Part shown: piece by piece, positions 58,207 to 64,000 of the stretch
How the letters are laid out: each line of letters begins with the position of its first letter
Numbering within the stretch: position 1 is the first letter of the stretch
Assembly: GCA_930367205.1 (NCBI GenBank)
Contig: OV884015.1
Location: 80,429,341-80,493,340 of the forward strand
Length of the DNA: 64,000 nt
From: Acanthosoma haemorrhoidale
Lineage: Eukaryota > Arthropoda > Insecta > Hemiptera > Acanthosomatidae
Direction of reading: 5' to 3'
The notes under the pieces: model-generated
Database searches by the model: none
What the model saw: only the letters and a program-made list of their open reading frames with translations
Told to the model about the DNA's origin: nothing
Position numbers and translations under genes: made by a program

Positions 58207-59630
58207 ATGGAGAGATCCTGTCCGCTTGCTTTCCATTTTCTCTGAGTATTATACTTACAAGTACCTAACGCCTTATTTTATGTTCTATAGATAGAAATTC
58301 TATAGAGTCCAGTCAACTGACACAGTAAAAAAAAAACATTCCAATCAAATTTTTTATTTTTAAGATTTCAGATTACTAGAGTAAAATACATTTATATATT
58401 TACAGAAAATTTCAGCCAGTATTAGCCGATTTTTTAAAGCCAATTCAGACACTTATTATACTGTAATATTTAGAAGAAATACATATAAATACATAAATCA
58501 GAGTTAAATCATTCGAAATGCCTCCGTCTACCTAAATGATTTATCTATTGGAAAAAAGCCACTGTCCAAAGCTACAACGAACAGGGCGGTAGGCAATATG
58601 ACAATGCCATAAATTACAGCTAATTTAGTTACAGTTGAGGGTAAATGATGTGCAATAGCAATGATCTATTGAAGCAAAACTAGGCTTCAGTTGATCAATG
58701 AGGTTTAGCATGTGATTTGTTTAACTTAATGAATTCTATTATTATCTATTATTATATGGCGTTCATATATTTAAAACGCCAAGGATGGATAAAAATATAT
58801 TATTAATTTTCTAGAAATATACCTACCTAAAAGTATACTAAATAAATATAAATAAACGTGCTAATAATAAAACATAGACTGTTATTGATGTCAAATGCTT
58901 TGAAAATTTAATAATGAAAATCATAATATTGCGGGAATATTTCAAGAACATCACTATCAAACATTCAAGAACCCAATACATGATTCCTAACATCACCTTA
59001 TCGATATTCAGAAAACAACAGAATTAACATTAACAAGTTCATAGTCCTCAAAACGTTTGTTTTTTTGAACCGATCTTGGCACATGATGGTGAATTGAGTT
59101 TTAGTTTATGGTAATACATGAGCAACAAGGGAATCATCTCCGTGGAAACTCTTTTTTATTTTTATCTCCAAATTATTGCTCCGAGGGAATGAAGCAAGTC
59201 TCAATTGAAAATAAGAGTAATGGTATACAAATAGCGACGTTAAACGAACAAACATGTTAAAAAACAAAAACGAATCTTGAATTCGATTATTTGGAATCGC
59301 AATGTGATCAGGGATCTACAATTGTTAACCTGCCTGAACAGGTCAGTGCGAAAGGGAGTCATGAAAAATTTAAATAGTTATGAAAGGCAAATTAATTAGC
59401 TATACTTACAGAAATGTAATGCAAAACTAATTAATTATTTGAAATGATAATAATTAAATTTACCTACTTCAAAAGTACCACTCAAGATTAGTTATTCTTT
59501 TATATACATTTCCCTTCATTGGTCGGGGATCAAAGATGACCCTCCAGTATACTAATTGGGATCTAGAATTATTTCTCTTTAGATCTATGGAAGCAGGCCG
59601 ACTAGGGGGTGGGTAGGTTTAATAAAACAG
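58207..59630. other. AT-rich DNA without recognised genes
   Basis: No gene or repeat recognised. Confidence 0.5.
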
Positions 59631-59639
59631 GCCAATGGA

Positions 59640-59712
59640 AAGCGTTCCCGCCTAACGAGCATCATAACTCTTGATTGGGGCGCGTGGGAACTCGGTCCCT
59701 CCTTCCCCCTTC
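59640..59712 (+). repeat. tRNA-derived relic
   Basis: AAAGCGTTCCCGCCTAACGA resembles a D-arm to anticodon region, and GTGGGAACTCGGTCCCTCC a T-arm with a weak box B. It is markedly GC-richer than the surroundings and followed by a pyrimidine-rich tract. Probably a SINE head. Confidence 0.35.
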
Positions 59713-59879
59713 CCCTTTTTTGTCCAACAAATATTCCCATTCCTGTCCGGTATCCTTAATTTTCTCTTATATATATAAAAAAAGTTTAATGTTGTGACTT
59801 CTATGGCAGTTAATGATGATAAAAAACTTCAGACAACTCATTTAGAGAGAAAACTAATAAATATGCTCATAGTAATTTA

Positions 59880-60282
59880 TTCCAAGTATATTATATATTG
59901 GGCTCCTCTGCCATACTGTGGACTACGTATATCAATGTGGCACTGACCTCGGGGAAGGTTCCATAGACAAGGAAGGAGCTTGGGTGGGAAAACGCTCACC
60001 TCAGCATCGAGAAGAAAGAGCTTTATCGAGGATTTCCAAGCAATATACGAAGTGGTCACTTCAAGAATCAAATATGAATGAAATTATATGGGAAGAGACG
60101 CTTTAGCACACTTGCTATAGATTATTTCTCTTTAGCATCAGAGGTTGTCAAGAATTCTTAAATCCAACCTTTCGAAGTAATGATGTTTATCTGTGAAATC
60201 TATATTCTATACCCTGCGGGATGAATAACTCCCCTATGTGCGCAGTCAAAGTACTTTACATTAACTAGCTTTGATACGGTTA
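59880..60282. other. Unassigned stretch before a family B copy
   Basis: A 62-residue frame (59918-60106) rich in charged residues has no recognised motif; the complementary frame is equally unremarkable. Confidence 0.35.
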
Positions 60283-60284
60283 AT

Positions 60285-60806
60285 GTTGTTGTTATGAAAT
60301 CCTTCATAATGATCTTAATATACCCTACATTTTTTAACTCATCCCTTCCAAATTCATGAAATTCCATAGTAACTTATTCAACCACCCTAATCCCGTAGCA
60401 CAGTCATTGCACTGCTCCACTCATCCCTATAATCCTCCTCGGAGACTGAAATGGCAGTGGCCTCGTGACCTACTATAAATGCGCAACAGTGGGAGTCCTG
60501 GCAATGGCCTGTATCACCAATGATGTCCTGAGCGTATGTGGCCCTCGCGCTCTTCGTCAGCCTCCACTGGCTCGTATCAGGTGACGTGGCTGGTGGGGGA
60601 CTTCCCAAGACTCAGCTTCCTCTTTCGCTTGCGAGTGAGGCAACAACCGTGTGGACTTGGGGGGCCCCTGGGCTGTTTGTAAATATTGTATGAATGTGCG
60701 AACGAATGATGAATTGTAAATATGGTATGAATGAAAACACTTATCTCAATTATTTATTGCCTATTAAGTAAAGGCAGATTGTAATTTCATCATAACAAAG
60801 TTGTTA
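60285..60806 (+). mobile_element. Family B non-LTR retrotransposon, 5'-truncated
   Basis: Opposite-strand copy of 56.65-57.13 kb. Shared pieces include CTCATCCCTTCCAA, GCACAGTCATTGCACTGC, CACTCATCCCTATAATCCTC, GGAGACTGAAATGGCAGTGG, TCGTCAGCCTCCACTGGCTC and the AAAGGCAGATTGTAATTTCA end. It starts within ORF2 near its end. The 5' edge and target-site duplication are unclear. Confidence 0.8.
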
Positions 60807-60809
60807 ACA

Positions 60810-61965
60810 ATATTTCATGGGCTGCAGTTGCGTAGGCTGGTCGTTTTTTCATCGTTAGTTTCTGTATGCTTCACTAAATGAGGTTACTTTCATTAGGGTA
60901 AACGTATTTACAACAAATCAAATTTAGTTCATAAACAAAAATGATCAACAGTTGGGCGTAAGAATAGTATACGTATGCATCTTCTCCACGTGGTTTCACA
61001 TAATTTGAAGAATACCAATTCTTTTTGAAATAAGCTTTTCTGAAATCATTAGTAATCAAATTTCAATTTCGTCATAACACTTGCCTACAAATATATTTGA
61101 ACAGGTCACTACTCAAAACGTCAGCGTTAGCTGGTTTGGTACCTGTTTCAAAAACTCGTAAGAAATAAAAAACTAAAACTAAAAAAAAATATCGGACAAC
61201 TATTTCTGTACAAAAAGCTGATAGTGGACATTTTATGTACATACCGAGATCTATGATTATCAGCCACGAGCTGATGAGAGAGTCTGTATGAATGATTTTA
61301 AATCCACATCGACCACTTAAACGAAACTAAATTGAGACCTACGGTGTCATCATAGTATGTATTAATCCATGTACTGCAAAGTTATAACCTATTAATTAGA
61401 ATTAATTATTGCTACCACAGACACCAAAACCATAAAAAATCTATCAATAATTTTTATAGTATAAAAAGTATACTTTAAACAATATGTTAAGTATCGTAGT
61501 TTATAAATTCCTTGTTTAAAATTTAGTGCAAAACTAATTCCAAGCTCAAAGATTCCATTTACTTTTTTTTATGTACTCTAACATGGGATATAACGAGTGG
61601 CTTTACTAGGGCTACTCGTTTCTATAACCTAAAGATCTGGTGGAAAATTACCTGCATGATTCAATTATCACAAGAAACATTTCTGGCAATATTCAGTTGT
61701 GTAGGAACTGTGTAACATTAAATTTTAATTGGAACATCTTATATTGTTTCAATTTCATTATTGCTAATGGTTTGGCTTAAGAAATAAGTTTAACCAGTAT
61801 TTATACTTAATGCAGGAGTTAGCGTTTGATTGACAAATTAAAATCGATTTCTTGAAGCAAGTGGGAGAAGTGGAGAGCGAAAACGGGAAATTAGCGGAAG
61901 ACCGGAAAATGGGATCCAACGCGAAGAAAATGACCTCCTCCAACTTCCGAATTTAGCAGCTTCCC
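60810..61965. other. AT-rich DNA without recognised genes
   Basis: Nothing recognised. Confidence 0.5.
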
Positions 61966-61971
61966 TCTTCT

Positions 61972-61989
61972 TTCTCTCTCTCTCTCTCT

Positions 61990-62043
<54 letters not shown>

Positions 62044-62048
62044 TCTCT

Positions 62049-62086
<38 letters not shown>
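61972..62086. repeat. (CT)n microsatellite
   Basis: About 115 bp of nearly pure CT dinucleotides with a few TTCT interruptions. Confidence 0.95.
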
Positions 62087-62089
<3 letters not shown>

Positions 62090-64000
62090 TTCTAATATTC
62101 TCTTATTCCCAATTTCACTACATTTGTATCAATCAAGATGGTCTCATGAATATGAACGACCTCTTCTGAACTTAACTTTTCCTTTTACAACTGTTGTAAT
62201 TTAGCTGAATAGTAGAGTAAATAGATTAAATGGTTTTGATGATTAATGTTGCTCACTGTCTGAGTAATGGTATATTTCTTGATACGTGATTTCGTCTATT
62301 AACTCAACCTTGTCAACTTAAAGTCTTAAATTGAAAAGTCCTTAAGGAACTTGTTTGAAACGGAGAATTGAATTATTTCAATTGAGCTCCGTGTGGTTTA
62401 TTTATTAAGTATCTTCAACATGTTTTATAGTTATACTGAACCATTGCCTTTCTTTGGGGAATATATGGGAGTTTATTGCAAAATAGGTTTCTGCTTGACA
62501 GTTATAAAATGGTTTAAATAATATTTATTGGTTTTAAAGACACTTCAACCACTAGGGTCATTGGTTTCCTGATTACAAATGATATAATGAAGAAGCTTAT
62601 ACTCAACTAGTTCTCTATAATTCTCAACTAATTCTCCATAATTCTTAACTAAAATTTTACTTTTCTAATTAGAATCCGTTAGAAATATCTCTTCAACAGA
62701 GTGCTGTCCCCGTTAGTACTATCCCGATGTCGCCGGTGTCATTTGGTGAGAATGCGGACAATGGTAAAAAATAATATTTTAAATTTAATGAATGATGTAC
62801 GTTTTCTCTTGCTTATCTCTTGGTTTTTCTTATTTTCTGTTCAGATCTTCAAATGGAACCATAAAGAAGGATTTTAATGTCTCTTCCTTGAACAGGAGAA
62901 AATAATCTCCAGAACATGCAATGTATCGATTGGTGGTTTTGAAAAGAACCTATATTATCACTTTGTTGGTTTAGGTATGGTTAAGTTGAAATTTGAAATT
63001 ATGACAGCAAGTAAAAGTAAATGCTGTATGAAAGAGATCTGCTTTTTTATTGCAAGTGGAAGGCCGTGTTCTGCCTTGCCATTAACGATATTGATGGAAG
63101 TTGCCAAGAGACGCTGTGCCTCTGAAAGCGTCTATGGGAAATCGGCACGTTTCGCCCCTCAGCATCTAAAGCTTTTCCGACACAGTATATGTATATTCAA
63201 GGCGAAACTCATCTAACCAGCCAGAAGGGTGAGGAGTTACTTTACTTAAAACTGGTTCTCGTATATCATTAGTCTGTATTTTTGATTTATGGTAGCATTT
63301 TTTACAGTCTAGAAGCAATTTTACCATTTAAATTCCTACCTGAACTTACTATGATGTACAAGGTGCAAATAAGTATTCAATGATATTCCAAATTTTTGAT
63401 AGGCAGCATTAAAAATCATTCATTCTTCTCGTCCTGTTATAATATGACGTTATTTTGCGGGGTAAACGACCTTTGAAATTTTGAATGACCGAGTTGGTGC
63501 GACAAATCAAAACAAGCATCAATGGCCGAAAGTACCGAGATATCTTTTCCCAAAAATATTTCTGATATTTGAAAAATGTATACGGACGTACTTTAGATCA
63601 TCCATTCTTCACCCAGCTTATTTACATTCAGTTTCATGTTGTATAGTTCGTTAAGCAAATTTTTTGCGTGGATTTCATAAGGTAAAAAACTCCGACTCGA
63701 ATAAATGATTGAGAAATTTGCTCTAGGAGGGGGAGGTGTAGAGTTTTCTAATATAAGGTATTCGTTTTTATGTAATCGGTGCGAAGTGAATTATAAAATA
63801 TAAAAGAAATTACCTGATCTTGAATTTTTGACGTAACTGATCAAACGAAAGAAGAAGTGTCAAAATTAAGAAGTAACATAAAATAAATAAATTATTTTAT
63901 GGAACTTTCGTTAAAAAAAAAAAACCAGCAAACAATTTACGTCAATTATTGTCTTCGTCTCGGTTTTGGTTTTCTTTAAAACAATTTACCATTCCTTTAA
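62090..64000. other. AT-rich DNA without recognised genes
   Basis: A GC-richer patch at about 63060-63190 is open on both strands (79 residues on +, 62977-63216) but shows no motif I can name. Confidence 0.45.

Noticed and set aside
59918..60106. 62-residue charged ORF on +
   Set aside because: No motif, no neighbour exons; chance cannot be excluded.
62977..63216. 79-residue ORF on + (and an open complementary frame)
   Set aside because: Both strands are open and neither resembles a known domain.

Overview
The window looks like AT-rich nuclear DNA of an arthropod, most likely an insect. It has split genes with GT/AG introns, an arthropod-type SmydA gene, and a dense load of eukaryotic transposable elements: three Jockey-type non-LTR families, a Ty1/copia element, mariner/Tc1 and hAT relics, and tRNA-derived repeats. 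The species cannot be named from sequence alone. All gene models were made by reading splice junctions by eye.

0-8.4 kb is the only clearly genic part. Two convergent genes lie tail to tail: the 3' part of a SET/MYND (SmydA-type) gene on + (six exons, 60-3021) and a complete six-exon gene on - (8312-3960) for a type II membrane protein of the C6orf89/BRAP family. 8.4-26 kb is AT-rich intergenic DNA with old fragments of one Jockey-type family (family A, marked by a 3' hairpin), a hAT relic, a 129-bp foldback element and a few unassigned ORFs.

26.3-35 kb is a nested transposon complex. A decayed copia element (gag, protease, integrase, RT, RNase H, all on +) is split at 29970 by a Jockey-type element (family C, 29971-31982). 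That insertion has a 16-bp target-site duplication, an intact ORF1 and an internally deleted ORF2. The copia 3' end is then lost at about 32548, where a second family C copy begins in the opposite orientation. The two family C copies form a 1.46-kb inverted repeat around a 1.5-kb spacer. A promoter-like block (tandem 39-bp units with CCAAT-type boxes, then a TATA box) sits at the outer edge of the inverted copy.

35-64 kb is mostly intergenic. It holds short, 5'-truncated copies of families A and B, several with target-site duplications; a mariner whose left end is an inverted copy of its right end; a GC/CpG-rich block at 37.8-38.0 kb that may be a promoter with a first exon; a cluster of tRNA-derived relics at 41.8-44.3 kb; a 266-bp element with perfect 35-bp terminal inverted repeats; a deleted mariner-like element; a decayed gene of a transposon-associated type (53.6-55.3 kb); and a family B copy with a textbook twin-priming inversion (56.6-58.2 kb).

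No CRISPR, bacterial-type operon, rRNA gene or undamaged tRNA gene was seen. I found no convincing new biological system. The most informative items are the transposon structures, especially the twin-primed element, the inverted-repeat pair that could give double-stranded RNA, and the mariner with a duplicated end.
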